Positions 1-7,466 of a stretch of DNA of 14,022 bases are shown one piece after another. The stretch is from an uncultured Bacteroidales bacterium (lineage in GTDB: Bacteria > Bacteroidota > Bacteroidia > Bacteroidales > UBA4417), in the NCBI GenBank assembly GCA_937965665.1, contig CALCJE010000209.1, positions 1 to 14,022 of the forward strand, read 5' to 3'. The notes under the pieces are model-generated. The model ran no database searches. It was given only the letters and a program-made list of their open reading frames with translations, and was not told the origin of the DNA. Position numbers and translations under genes: made by a program. Within the stretch, counting starts at the first letter, position 1, and each line of letters starts with the position of its first letter.

Positions 1-1
1 T

Positions 2-910
2 GATTATGTTGTCGGGGATGTTACTAAAGCTTACCATCCTGCTCTGGGACTGACAAAATATGTGAGACACATGCTCTTTATAAAACCTGATATTCTGTTA
101 ATTGCTGACGAAATGCAGCTTAAAGACGAAGGCACAGTGATTGATTATAAACCCCAGATGCTTGAAACCAGCGGAGGTTTGAGCCATGCATCCAATGGGT
201 ATGTTATTGGGAAAGAAGGGAAAGCATCTTTTGTGTTTGATGGTGAACCTGGGAATTATAAAATTGCTGCAATTTACCTTGATAATGTACCTGGAGTTGG
301 AAGATATTCTTTTGAAGTTGACGGGAAACAAGTTTATTCCTGGACCAGCCAGAATCAGGATCGTGATGACAACCTTTCTGCTTTATCCAAAGCTGTTTTT
401 CTTAAAAAAGGAACCCGTGTTTCATTCTGTGCAGCCCCAATGTCTGAAGGTTCCAGGCTTACAAAAGTATCTGTCTTTTCTGAAAGTGTTAAAAGTCGGC
501 CGGAGGCAACATGGATGCTTCAACTCTATCCGGCTTCAAAAGTAAGTAAAGTGCAAGATCATCTTGAAGCTGTTCTTGGCAATGGAGCGCTTGATATATT
601 TAATCCATTGGCTGACAAAACCCAATTTGAGTGGAACCTGCATCCAATTGAAAAAGCAGATGCAGAACCATTTACATACAGGAATACTATAAGAATTGAT
701 CGGCATCCCGTGTTTAAAAACAATGAAAGTTTTATGCTTACTTTGCTGAATATGCGTTCAGCAGATAAAAAGTGTCCGGAAGGAGTTCATGCTGAAAAGC
801 AAGGTGAAAAGCTTGTAATATTTTACAGTATTGATGGACAAAGAACAAAAGTCAGCTGGGACCTAAAGGCTCGTTTGGTACAAATTGCTAATAACAGAGA
901 TTTTAAATAA
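2..910 (+). CDS. Heparinase II/III-like polysaccharide lyase, C-terminal part (5' end outside window)
   Basis: The reading frame is open from base 2, upstream of the in-frame GTG at 62, so this is the 3' part of a longer gene. The first visible residues (DYVVGDVTKAY, then HPALGLTKYVRHMLF, then IKPDILLIADEM) match the start of the C-terminal beta-sheet domain of heparinase II/III-type lyases (PL12/15/17/21-like). That family cleaves uronate-containing polysaccharides by beta-elimination. The expected next strand of that domain appears only at about 500-530 (EATWMLQLYP). The roughly 115 residues between look like an inserted small beta-domain (FVFDGEPGNYKIAAIYLDN, YSFEVDGKQVYSW), resembling a carbohydrate-binding or Ig-like module. 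The catalytic alpha/alpha barrel and any signal peptide are outside the window. The MFS gene starts 32 bases downstream, consistent with one transcript. The family call is fairly secure; the substrate is unknown. Confidence 0.8.
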   Translation, partial: DYVVGDVTKAYHPALGLTKYVRHMLFIKPDILLIADEMQLKDEGTVIDYKPQMLETSGGLSHASNGYVIGKEGKASFVFDGEPGNYKIAAIYLDNVPGVGRYSFEVDGKQVYSWTSQNQDRDDNLSALSKAVFLKKGTRVSFCAAPMSEGSRLTKVSVFSESVKSRPEATWMLQLYPASKVSKVQDHLEAVLGNGALDIFNPLADKTQFEWNLHPIEKADAEPFTYRNTIRIDRHPVFKNNESFMLTLLNMRSADKKCPEGVHAEKQGEKLVIFYSIDGQRTKVSWDLKARLVQIANNRDFK

Positions 911-942
911 TTTTATAAAGCAATACTTGTAAAAATAGCTCA

Positions 943-2169
943 ATGAATAATACAAAACCAAGTTCAGGACAGGTAAAAGTAACAGCTACCGGATTTCTCA
1001 GTCTCTTTTCCATTGTAGGCATTGCTGTTTATGGTTTACCATTTTTTTACGATTTCTGGGTTCAGGACTATGGGTGGACACGCGCTACAGTAACTTCGGG
1101 TAATGCAGTTGCTAAAATCGGTGTCGGGATGTTCGCATTTTTTGCCGGATGGATCATTGACAGGTTCGGTCCACGTCGGGTAATGATGACAGGCATTCTG
1201 ATGGGAGGAATAGCACTGATTGGTCTAAGTACCGTTACTTCATTATGGCAGTTTTACTTCTTTTACATATTCAGTGCCATGGGCTATATGTGCGGAGGTC
1301 CGTTACCGAACCAGGTATTAATTTCCCGATGGTTCGATGCTGCCCGGGGCAAGGCGATGGGAATTGCTTACCTTGGAATAGGCGTTGGCGGAATGTTAGT
1401 TCCGCAAATCGCTAAAAAACTCAATATGGAATTCGGATGGCACCAGGCCCTGATGCTATTGGGTATACTTATGATAATCATGGCTTTACCTATGGCATGG
1501 TTTGTTAAAGATAATCCGGATGGAAAGTTAAATGAACCAAAAAAAGAAGAACCAAAAATCTCACTCCAGAGCATATTGAAAAGCTGGCCATTCTACCTTT
1601 TACTCATTGGCAGCATGTGTTCTATTGGCGCAGTAAGTGGAACAAGCCAGAATTTAAAACTTTTTTTTAGCATCGACCTCAAATACACACAGCAGGAGTC
1701 GGCAAATATACTGTCTCTTGTTCTGGCATCGAGCATTATCGGGCGTTTGCTCATGGGCTGGCTGGCAGACCGTATTCCTAAGAAGTATGTCATGATGTTA
1801 ATCTATACCATCGTTGCAGGATCCATACCACTTCTTTACCTTGCCGATATACCAGGAATTATCTATTTATTTGCATTTATTTTTGGGATCGGGTTGGGAG
1901 GTGATTATATGATCATACCTTTAATGGCAGCCGAAATTTTCGGGATTAAAGTAATGGGACGAATTATGGGACTAATTCTGACTTTTGATGGGATAGCCGA
2001 AGCATTTTCGCCCATGCTGGTTGCCCGTTTGCGCGATATCGGCGGAAGCTATGCAAATGGTTTCGCCGCTTTGATTGTGCTGGGAGTTATAGGTATTATT
2101 ACCGTTTCGATGTTGCCCGGATCAGGGAAAACGCAAAATGCTGCTTTTGCTATCACCGAAAAATCTTGA
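943..2169 (+). CDS. MFS transporter, oxalate/formate antiporter (OFA/MCT-like) type
   Basis: This is a 408-residue inner-membrane carrier of the usual 12-helix MFS length. The MFS motif A follows the second helix (GWIIDRFGPRR, residues 69-79) and a degenerate copy opens the second half (GWLADRIPKK, about 272-281), with a charged central loop around 188-206. The stretch RWFDAARGKAMGIAYLGIG, starting at residue 129, is typical of the OFA/monocarboxylate branch, whose known members move small organic acids. An acidic sugar derivative such as an aldonate, uronate or keto-acid is therefore a plausible cargo, but this is inference. The ATG at 943 is 32 bases after the lyase stop, and the next gene starts 22 bases after this stop, so it sits inside the plus-strand run. 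A substrate-proton symporter is equally possible. Confidence 0.85.
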   Translation: MNNTKPSSGQVKVTATGFLSLFSIVGIAVYGLPFFYDFWVQDYGWTRATVTSGNAVAKIGVGMFAFFAGWIIDRFGPRRVMMTGILMGGIALIGLSTVTSLWQFYFFYIFSAMGYMCGGPLPNQVLISRWFDAARGKAMGIAYLGIGVGGMLVPQIAKKLNMEFGWHQALMLLGILMIIMALPMAWFVKDNPDGKLNEPKKEEPKISLQSILKSWPFYLLLIGSMCSIGAVSGTSQNLKLFFSIDLKYTQQESANILSLVLASSIIGRLLMGWLADRIPKKYVMMLIYTIVAGSIPLLYLADIPGIIYLFAFIFGIGLGGDYMIIPLMAAEIFGIKVMGRIMGLILTFDGIAEAFSPMLVARLRDIGGSYANGFAALIVLGVIGIITVSMLPGSGKTQNAAFAITEKS

Positions 2170-2191
2170 CATTAAGTAAGTTTGAACTCAG

Positions 2192-2746
2192 ATGAACAAT
2201 CAGGATAATCTTTCCAGACGACGTTTTTTACAACTTACGGCTACAGGATTAGGAAGTATTTATCTGCTTTCGCAATGCTCGCAACCATTCTCGAAATGGC
2301 GTTTCTTTACAAATGCCGAAGCACGCTTAATGGATGCAATTGCCGATCAGATAATACCTCCTGACGAATGGCCTGGTGGCCGCGAATCGGGAGTTACCAA
2401 TTTTATCGACAAACAACTGGCTGGACCATACGTTCGTTACCAGGAAGAGTACAGAAAAGGATTGCTGGCTATTCAGAATTCATGTGAAACTCGCTTTCGG
2501 AAAAAATTTGAAGAACTAAAATGGGATGAACAAACTGCATTTCTTGAACTGATGGAAGCCGGCAAAATGAAAGAGGCCTCCTGGAAAGATGAATTTGACA
2601 AGACATTCTTTGCCCTTATCCGCGATCATTCCATGCAGGGATACTACGGAAGCCCCCGCCATGGCGGAAACAAAAATAACGTAAGCTACAGGATGCTTCA
2701 ACTCGATTACCCGCTGATTATCGGCCAAAATCGTTACAAAAGTTAA
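2192..2746 (+). CDS. Gluconate 2-dehydrogenase subunit 3 family protein with Tat signal
   Basis: This 184-residue protein begins with a twin-arginine signal: SRRRFLQLTATGLG at residues 8-21, then a hydrophobic stretch ending LLSQC. Cys29 could be lipidated, though Gln at -1 is a poor lipobox residue. The mature part (NAEARLMDAIADQIIPPDEW, then GVTNFIDKQLAGPY) matches the gluconate 2-dehydrogenase subunit 3 family (PF13618-like). In characterised gluconate, fructose and glucoside-3-dehydrogenases this small subunit carries the Tat signal and brings the folded FAD subunit across the membrane. Its stop (2744-2746) is one base before the ATG of the GMC gene, as expected for partner subunits made in fixed ratio. 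It has no catalytic motif of its own. The family assignment is confident; lipid anchoring is tentative. Confidence 0.88.
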   Translation: MNNQDNLSRRRFLQLTATGLGSIYLLSQCSQPFSKWRFFTNAEARLMDAIADQIIPPDEWPGGRESGVTNFIDKQLAGPYVRYQEEYRKGLLAIQNSCETRFRKKFEELKWDEQTAFLELMEAGKMKEASWKDEFDKTFFALIRDHSMQGYYGSPRHGGNKNNVSYRMLQLDYPLIIGQNRYKS

Positions 2747-2747
2747 T

Positions 2748-4406
2748 ATGGAAAACAGGAAAGTAAATGCTGTAATTGTTGGAGCGGGAGCCGGTGGAGG
2801 AGTGGTTGCCAAGGAACTCAGTGTTGCGGGAATGTCGGTGGTTTTGTTTGAGCAGGGAGATTGGATTTCATACGATGATCATACAAATGACGAATTACTA
2901 TCCCAACGGACCACAGTACTGGGAAATTCATGCGGGCCTGATGATAAGCGGTATCGCAGGGTAAATGTTCATCCCGATGGAAGCAGCCACATTGTATTGC
3001 CAAGCGAAGGCGATTACAACAACAATGCAGCTTGTGTGGGTTCAGGAACAGTTACCTATGGAGCCCTGGCATGGCGGTTTATGAAAGAGGATTTCAGGAT
3101 GAAGTCAGTTTATGGCCATGTGGCTGGCTCTACAATAGAGGATTGGCCAATTTCATATGAAGATCTTGAACCATTTTATGAGAAAGCTGAATGGGAATTG
3201 GGAGTAGCCGGTGAAGATGATAAAAACCCTTTTGCCCCGCCGCGTAAAAGGCCTCAACCCATGCCTCCTTTTACACACAATAAAGAGGCAAGCCTATTGA
3301 AAGATGCCGCACATAGATTGGGACTTCATCCTTTCTCAATTCCAATGTTACGGAACTCCGTACCATACAATGGACGACCTGCCTGTTACCGCATGCGGAC
3401 CTGCATTGGATTTGCCTGCCCTGTGAACGCAAAAAGCGGAACTCATAATACCGTAATTCCTGTTGCGTTGCAAACCGGCAACTGCGAGCTAAGAACGCAG
3501 TGTATTGTTTCTGAAATCATTGTAAATGAATTGGGTGCTATTACGGGAGTAACATATTTTGATAAGGACAAACGAAAGAAAACCCAGCTTGCCGATATTG
3601 TTATTTTGTCGGCAGCAGCAATAGAAACTGCACGTTTGTTGCTTAATTCCAAATCTAAGTTTTTCCCGAAAGGCATAGGCAACGAAAACGACTGGGTAGG
3701 CAGAAACCTGCAGGGGCATGATTATCCGCAAGCATTTGGATTGTTTAAGGATGAAATATATGATGATTTTGGTCCCGGATCCTCAATTGCGGTCTGTGAT
3801 TTCAATCATCATAATCCCGGAATCATTGGCGGAGGCTACCTTAAAAATGCTTTTATCCGTTTACCTTACGGCATATCGAAAGTCCGGCCTCCGGGAGAAA
3901 AACTCTGGGGTAAAGAGCATAAACAGTTTCAGCGGATGAATTTTAAAAGGATAGCCGAAGTACACGGGCCCTACCAGCAAATACCAAATTTTGAGCAAAG
4001 GATTGAAGTTGATCCTGCAGTAAAAGATTTTTGGGGTATACCGGTTGCACGTCTCTCAGGCAAAACACATGAAGAAGATATAAAAGGCTGTAAGTTTATG
4101 GCCGAAAAGGCCGAAATGTGGCTGAAAGAAGCCGGTGCGGTTTTAACGTGGTCTTCATTGGGAATTTCGAATGGTGTAAACGCAGGGCAGCACCAGGCAG
4201 GCACATGCAGGATGGGAAATGATCCCAAAACCTCGGTTACAGATAAGTGGGGCCGGGTGCATTCCACCCCAAATCTATTTGTTGCCGACGGGAGCCTGCA
4301 TGTTACCAATGGCGGATTTAATCCGGCACTAACCATTATGGCACTTGGCTTCAGGATAGGAGAATATATTGCAACAGAATGGAATAAAGGAAACAGGTTT
4401 AAATAA
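2748..4406 (+). CDS. GMC-family FAD-dependent sugar/polyol dehydrogenase, large subunit
   Basis: This 552-residue flavoprotein belongs to the glucose-methanol-choline family. The N-terminal dinucleotide fold (AVIVGAGAGGGVVAKEL, about residues 9-25, acidic FEQG at the end of the next strand) binds FAD. The C-terminal signature has QHQAGTCRMG with His482 and GGFNPALT with Asn525. These two residues are 43 apart, the same spacing as the His516/His559 active-site pair of glucose oxidase, with Asn in the second place as in many dehydrogenases. The protein has no signal peptide, so export probably depends on the upstream Tat subunit. A CxxxxxC-type stretch (CYRMRTCIGFACPVNAKSG, about 212-230) resembles the cysteine-rich region of membrane-bound gluconate/fructose dehydrogenase-type enzymes. 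It probably oxidises a sugar, glycoside or aldonate in the periplasm and donates electrons to the cytochrome encoded next. Substrate unknown. Confidence 0.9.
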   Translation: MENRKVNAVIVGAGAGGGVVAKELSVAGMSVVLFEQGDWISYDDHTNDELLSQRTTVLGNSCGPDDKRYRRVNVHPDGSSHIVLPSEGDYNNNAACVGSGTVTYGALAWRFMKEDFRMKSVYGHVAGSTIEDWPISYEDLEPFYEKAEWELGVAGEDDKNPFAPPRKRPQPMPPFTHNKEASLLKDAAHRLGLHPFSIPMLRNSVPYNGRPACYRMRTCIGFACPVNAKSGTHNTVIPVALQTGNCELRTQCIVSEIIVNELGAITGVTYFDKDKRKKTQLADIVILSAAAIETARLLLNSKSKFFPKGIGNENDWVGRNLQGHDYPQAFGLFKDEIYDDFGPGSSIAVCDFNHHNPGIIGGGYLKNAFIRLPYGISKVRPPGEKLWGKEHKQFQRMNFKRIAEVHGPYQQIPNFEQRIEVDPAVKDFWGIPVARLSGKTHEEDIKGCKFMAEKAEMWLKEAGAVLTWSSLGISNGVNAGQHQAGTCRMGNDPKTSVTDKWGRVHSTPNLFVADGSLHVTNGGFNPALTIMALGFRIGEYIATEWNKGNRFK

Positions 4407-4413
4407 AACAGGC

Positions 4414-5484
4414 ATGATAAATAAATCTATATCGCGAAAACTCTATTTACTTGTTCCTGCAATTTTAGTGCTTGTGCTGATCGGTTTCAGCATTTTCTAT
4501 ACCTACTGGAATTCAGCATCGCCCTCAAAAACCTGTGCATCCTGCCACGAAATTGAAAGTTCAGTGAATATACTTTTTAAATCGGCTCACCGCGAACTAG
4601 CTTGTAAGGAATGCCATGGAACAGCACTCAGCAATGGATTTCATAGTTTGAAGGAAAAGGGAATGATGGTTGTGAATCATGCAAAACAGGATTTTGCTGA
4701 CGAAATAAAGCTCAATGAAGATCAAATGCTTGAAGTTATGGATAACTGTGTTCGCTGTCACAAATCGGAACAAGCCCGTTGGCTTTCCGGAGGACATTCG
4801 GCTAAATACAAAGACATTTTCCTTAATAAAAAGCATAACACAACTGAGCAGCTCAACTTCGATTGCCTGCGGTGTCATGGGATGTTCTCGGAAGTTACCA
4901 TAAAGGAATTGGTCGAACCGCTTGATATTAAAGGGCTATGGAAATTTAAGGATAGTAAAGTTGCGGATAAGCCTGTTATTCCATGCCTGGCGTGTCACCA
5001 GGTACACCAGGAAGGATTTGCTCATAAAAATCCGGATTATGCAAGCCCACAGAGTGCATTTTATGAGCGTAAGTCTAATGTTTCGAAAGCCAGCTTTTAC
5101 AACCGGCAGGACCAAACACACGTTCTGGCAGAAGACCTACCAAAATTAAAACTCTGGGAAGGAGAGCGGCCGGTAAAAGTATCGGATGATCCGTTAATGC
5201 GAAATTGCATTCAGTGCCATGCTCCTGCTGCACATCACCAGGCAGGAACCAGCGACGACCGAACACCGCGAGGTGTACATGAAGGAATTTCGTGTCTTGC
5301 CTGTCATGATCCACATTCAAACGATGCAAGACGGAGCTGCATAAAATGCCACCCGGCTATTTCGAATTGTAAACTGGACGTAACCAGGATGAATACAAGC
5401 TATGCTGATGCAAAGAGCGCCAATAATATTCACTGGGTTGCATGCAGCAATTGCCATAAGGTAAAGAAACCGGGGATGGAATAA
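4414..5484 (+). CDS. Membrane-anchored nonahaem c-type cytochrome (NapC/NrfH-like N-terminus)
   Basis: I chose the ATG at 4414, seven bases after the GMC stop, giving 356 residues. An upstream in-frame TTG at 4369 would overlap the GMC gene and add 15 polar residues ahead of the membrane helix. One hydrophobic helix (about residues 9-32, after SISRK) looks like an uncleaved anchor. The rest carries nine CXXCH haem c sites at residues 41, 64, 112, 151, 191, 265, 294, 309 and 344. The first two, with their spacing (CASCHEIE, then SAHRELACKECHG), resemble NapC/NirT/NrfH quinol-linked cytochromes. Many extra histidines could serve as distal ligands. Its place directly after the GMC gene suggests it is the electron acceptor of that dehydrogenase, replacing the di- or trihaem subunit of classic gluconate dehydrogenases. 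Direction of electron flow and the final partner are inferred. Confidence 0.88.
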   Translation: MINKSISRKLYLLVPAILVLVLIGFSIFYTYWNSASPSKTCASCHEIESSVNILFKSAHRELACKECHGTALSNGFHSLKEKGMMVVNHAKQDFADEIKLNEDQMLEVMDNCVRCHKSEQARWLSGGHSAKYKDIFLNKKHNTTEQLNFDCLRCHGMFSEVTIKELVEPLDIKGLWKFKDSKVADKPVIPCLACHQVHQEGFAHKNPDYASPQSAFYERKSNVSKASFYNRQDQTHVLAEDLPKLKLWEGERPVKVSDDPLMRNCIQCHAPAAHHQAGTSDDRTPRGVHEGISCLACHDPHSNDARRSCIKCHPAISNCKLDVTRMNTSYADAKSANNIHWVACSNCHKVKKPGME

Positions 5485-5503
5485 TTCAGCATGCCGATTG
5501 TAT

Positions 5504-5636
5504 TTCAAAGCACATTCAGAGTGAAATTTCAAAGTGCCAAAGTTCAATATCCAAGTCTCAAGGCTTAACTTTTCCTGATTTTTTAACCCGAACTTCACTT
5601 TGGAATTTGGAACTTGGATCCTTGGTCTTGGAATTT
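5504..5636. repeat. Opposed 7-base-phased repeat arms in the convergent intergenic gap
   Basis: The gap between the two convergent runs (5485-5655) has no gene. Its left arm (about 5523-5563) carries YCAA at 5529, 5537, 5544, 5551 and 5558. Its right arm (about 5596-5636) carries the complementary TTGG at 5600, 5607, 5614, 5622 and 5628. Spacing is 8,7,7,7 and 7,7,8,6 bases. An outlying TTTCAAAG at 5503 repeats at 5527. The arms are imperfect reverse complements (for example CCAAGTCTCAAGG at 5551 against CCTTGGTCTTGG at 5620, and CCAAAG at 5538 against CTTTGG at 5598), separated by a T-rich centre (5564-5595). A transcript from either strand could form a long irregular hairpin in several registers. 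It may act as a bidirectional terminator or be a dispersed genomic repeat; the sequence does not decide. Confidence 0.6.
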
Positions 5637-5655
5637 AAAGAAAGGTCACGCGCTG

Positions 5656-6672
5656 CTATGGTAATAATCCTTTTACTTTCATCATATCTTTTACCCGGTC
5701 GAGATCCTTCTTCATCAATCCGATTATTTCTGTTTTATCCTCATTTGTTGGAGTATAGCCGATTTTTCCCAGGTTTCCCATTGGATATTCATAGTGCATT
5801 GTAACAGGGCAAACGATTTTATACCGATTCAGTAGTTCGAAATAATAGTTGAAATCAATCATTCCTTCTCCGACAGGAACAACTTCTGTAGCCCATTTAT
5901 CCTGCTTTTTGTGCCAGTAAAAATCCTTAACAGCAAGGGAAGTGATGAAAGGACTTATGAGTTTCAAGCCGGTTTCCCAGGAGTAGGCGCCTTCTACATG
6001 AGCATGCATAACATCATATTGTGAACCCAACCAGGGCGAATTGATGTTTTTCAATACTGTATGCAGGTCCCAGATGGCTGATCCAAAATAGGAATTCGGG
6101 GTATATTTCCCTGAGTGATTCTGATATTCACCCTTAATTTTATATTTCTCATTGAGTTTGGCGAGTTTAACCAGTTTCCGCTGAATCACTTTAAGGTTTT
6201 CATTTATCGGAATGTTTTCATCGTAATACAGCCAATCCATGCGATACTGAGTGATGCCTAACGAACTGGCCGTTTTCAGGATTCTCTCAGTAAGAGGATC
6301 GTCAGCATCATTTATCAAAGTGACTATCATGTAAATAGAAATACCTGCTTCTCTTGCTGCTGCTAAAGCTTTTGGCAAATCCGCTTCCACATTTTCGGGA
6401 ACAACATGGCCTTTTGCCCTCACCGTTAAGTCAACACCATCAAAACCCGATTCTGCAACCACCTGGGCTAATTCATGGTAGTTAAACGCTTGAAGATGTT
6501 TTGAAAAAACACTGAAGCGAAAAGGGCCCTTTTCGCTGACAGGTGGCATTAAGCCCGGGCCGGCAAACTCTTCAGTATTTTTATTTGCATGTAATACAGT
6601 AGTAGCTCCAACCGAAAGACCGGCGGCTACCAGCGACGATTTCATCAGAAAATTTCTTCGTGAAAGAGCCAT
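5656..6672 (-). CDS. Tat-exported sugar phosphate isomerase/epimerase-like TIM-barrel protein
   Basis: This 338-residue protein starts with a Tat signal (SRRNFLMKSSLVAAG, residues 4-18) and a likely cleavage after LHA (residue 29), so it should work in the periplasm. The mature part is a xylose isomerase-like TIM barrel: YHELAQVVAESGFDGVDLTV near the start, GEYQNHSG with Glu182, SQYDVMHAHVEG with Asp220, and MHYEYP with Glu295. These fit metal ligands of the fold. The usual H-x-K-D ligand strand reads AVKD (Ala247 to Asp250), so the canonical His is missing. The gene is last in the minus-strand operon, 11 bases after the SDR gene. Periplasmic location beside an exported GMC dehydrogenase suggests it acts on an oxidised (keto-) sugar, as proposed for related proteins in keto-glycoside cleavage. 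That function is inference; the fold and export are well supported. Confidence 0.85.
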   Translation of the reverse strand: MALSRRNFLMKSSLVAAGLSVGATTVLHANKNTEEFAGPGLMPPVSEKGPFRFSVFSKHLQAFNYHELAQVVAESGFDGVDLTVRAKGHVVPENVEADLPKALAAAREAGISIYMIVTLINDADDPLTERILKTASSLGITQYRMDWLYYDENIPINENLKVIQRKLVKLAKLNEKYKIKGEYQNHSGKYTPNSYFGSAIWDLHTVLKNINSPWLGSQYDVMHAHVEGAYSWETGLKLISPFITSLAVKDFYWHKKQDKWATEVVPVGEGMIDFNYYFELLNRYKIVCPVTMHYEYPMGNLGKIGYTPTNEDKTEIIGLMKKDLDRVKDMMKVKGLLP

Positions 6673-6683
6673 CTTTTTTCCTT

Positions 6684-7454
6684 TTACAAGCGTGGAATTG
6701 TTAATCCGCCATCAACCATAATCACCTGCCCCGTAGAGTATGGGAAACTTCCTGTTGCCAGCGCTCCTACTACTTTCCCGATGTCCTCCGGCTGTCCCCA
6801 TCGCTTTTGCACACAAAGTCCATCGGCAATCATTTTATCATATTTTTCTTTTACACCTGAGGTCATATCGGTATGAATAACTCCAGGACGAACTTCATAA
6901 ACCGGAATATCAAATTCGCCAAGTCGGACCGCGAATAGTTGGGTGGCCATACTCATTCCGGCTTTCGACAGACAGTATTCACCCCGGTTAACAGAGGCTA
7001 CTGTAGCCGAAATGGAAGAAACATTTATAACACATGCCTGATAATCCGGATTATCCGCTTTTTGATCAATCATCCAGTTCGCAATTTCCTGTGTCAGGAA
7101 ATACGGCCCTTTCAGGTTTGTGGTCATAACTTCGTCGTAACTTTGTTCGGTGGCGGAAAGAATATCCTGCCTTTCTCTAGGCGCAATGCCGGCATTGTTG
7201 ACCAGTATATTGAGGCGATTAAACCTTTGCTTTACCTGTTGGATAATTCTTGTTCTGTCTTCCTTAACCGAGATATTTCCCTGGCAGTAAATTGCATCCA
7301 CACCTAATGCTTTAATTTCTTCCAAAACATCCACAACCAATTCTGCCGGCCGGACTCCATTAAATGCAATATCAAAACCCAGGCGGGCAAGTTGATTTAC
7401 TATTCCTAAACCAATGCCCCGGCTTCCTCCTGTAATTAGAGCTACTTTATTCAT
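6684..7454 (-). CDS. SDR-family NAD(P)-dependent oxidoreductase
   Basis: This is a 256-residue classical short-chain dehydrogenase of normal length. The nucleotide-binding motif TGGSRGIG covers residues 8-15 and NNAG covers 86-89. The catalytic set is Asn113, Ser147, Tyr160 and Lys164 (Y-CLS-K), with the expected 13-residue Ser-Tyr spacing. The C-terminal PYSTGQVIMVDGG is typical of FabG-like enzymes. Automated annotation would probably call it 3-ketoacyl-ACP reductase, but the neighbours (GH88, Gfo/Idh/MocA and two sugar TIM barrels) point to oxidation or reduction of a sugar or sugar acid. No signal peptide is present, so it is cytoplasmic. It lies 12 bases after the Gfo/Idh/MocA gene and 11 before the Tat-exported TIM-barrel gene, inside one operon. 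Substrate and cofactor preference are not visible. Confidence 0.9.
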   Translation of the reverse strand: MNKVALITGGSRGIGLGIVNQLARLGFDIAFNGVRPAELVVDVLEEIKALGVDAIYCQGNISVKEDRTRIIQQVKQRFNRLNILVNNAGIAPRERQDILSATEQSYDEVMTTNLKGPYFLTQEIANWMIDQKADNPDYQACVINVSSISATVASVNRGEYCLSKAGMSMATQLFAVRLGEFDIPVYEVRPGVIHTDMTSGVKEKYDKMIADGLCVQKRWGQPEDIGKVVGALATGSFPYSTGQVIMVDGGLTIPRL

Positions 7455-7466
7455 TTGATTGATTTT

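Noticed and set aside
186..545. 119-residue open frame on the plus strand inside the lyase gene
   Set aside because: It is a shifted frame of the lyase, and the lyase frame carries the recognisable family sequence throughout.
1661..1668. Run of eight T bases in the MFS gene as a possible programmed frameshift
   Set aside because: The frame is intact on both sides and the protein has full MFS length, so nothing indicates slippage.
3971..4336. 121-residue open frame on the minus strand
   Set aside because: It lies wholly antisense to the conserved C-terminal GMC region and shows no recognisable domain; it is a shadow frame.
4369..4413. Upstream TTG start for the nonahaem cytochrome
   Set aside because: It would overlap the GMC gene and add polar residues before the anchor; the ATG at 4414, seven bases after the GMC stop, is a better start.
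5523..5636. CRISPR-like repeat array
   Set aside because: The units are about 7 bases, imperfect and in opposed orientation, without spacers of regular length; this is not a CRISPR array.
6939..7307. 122-residue open frame on the plus strand
   Set aside because: It is antisense to the SDR catalytic core with all motifs intact on the other strand; no independent coding evidence.
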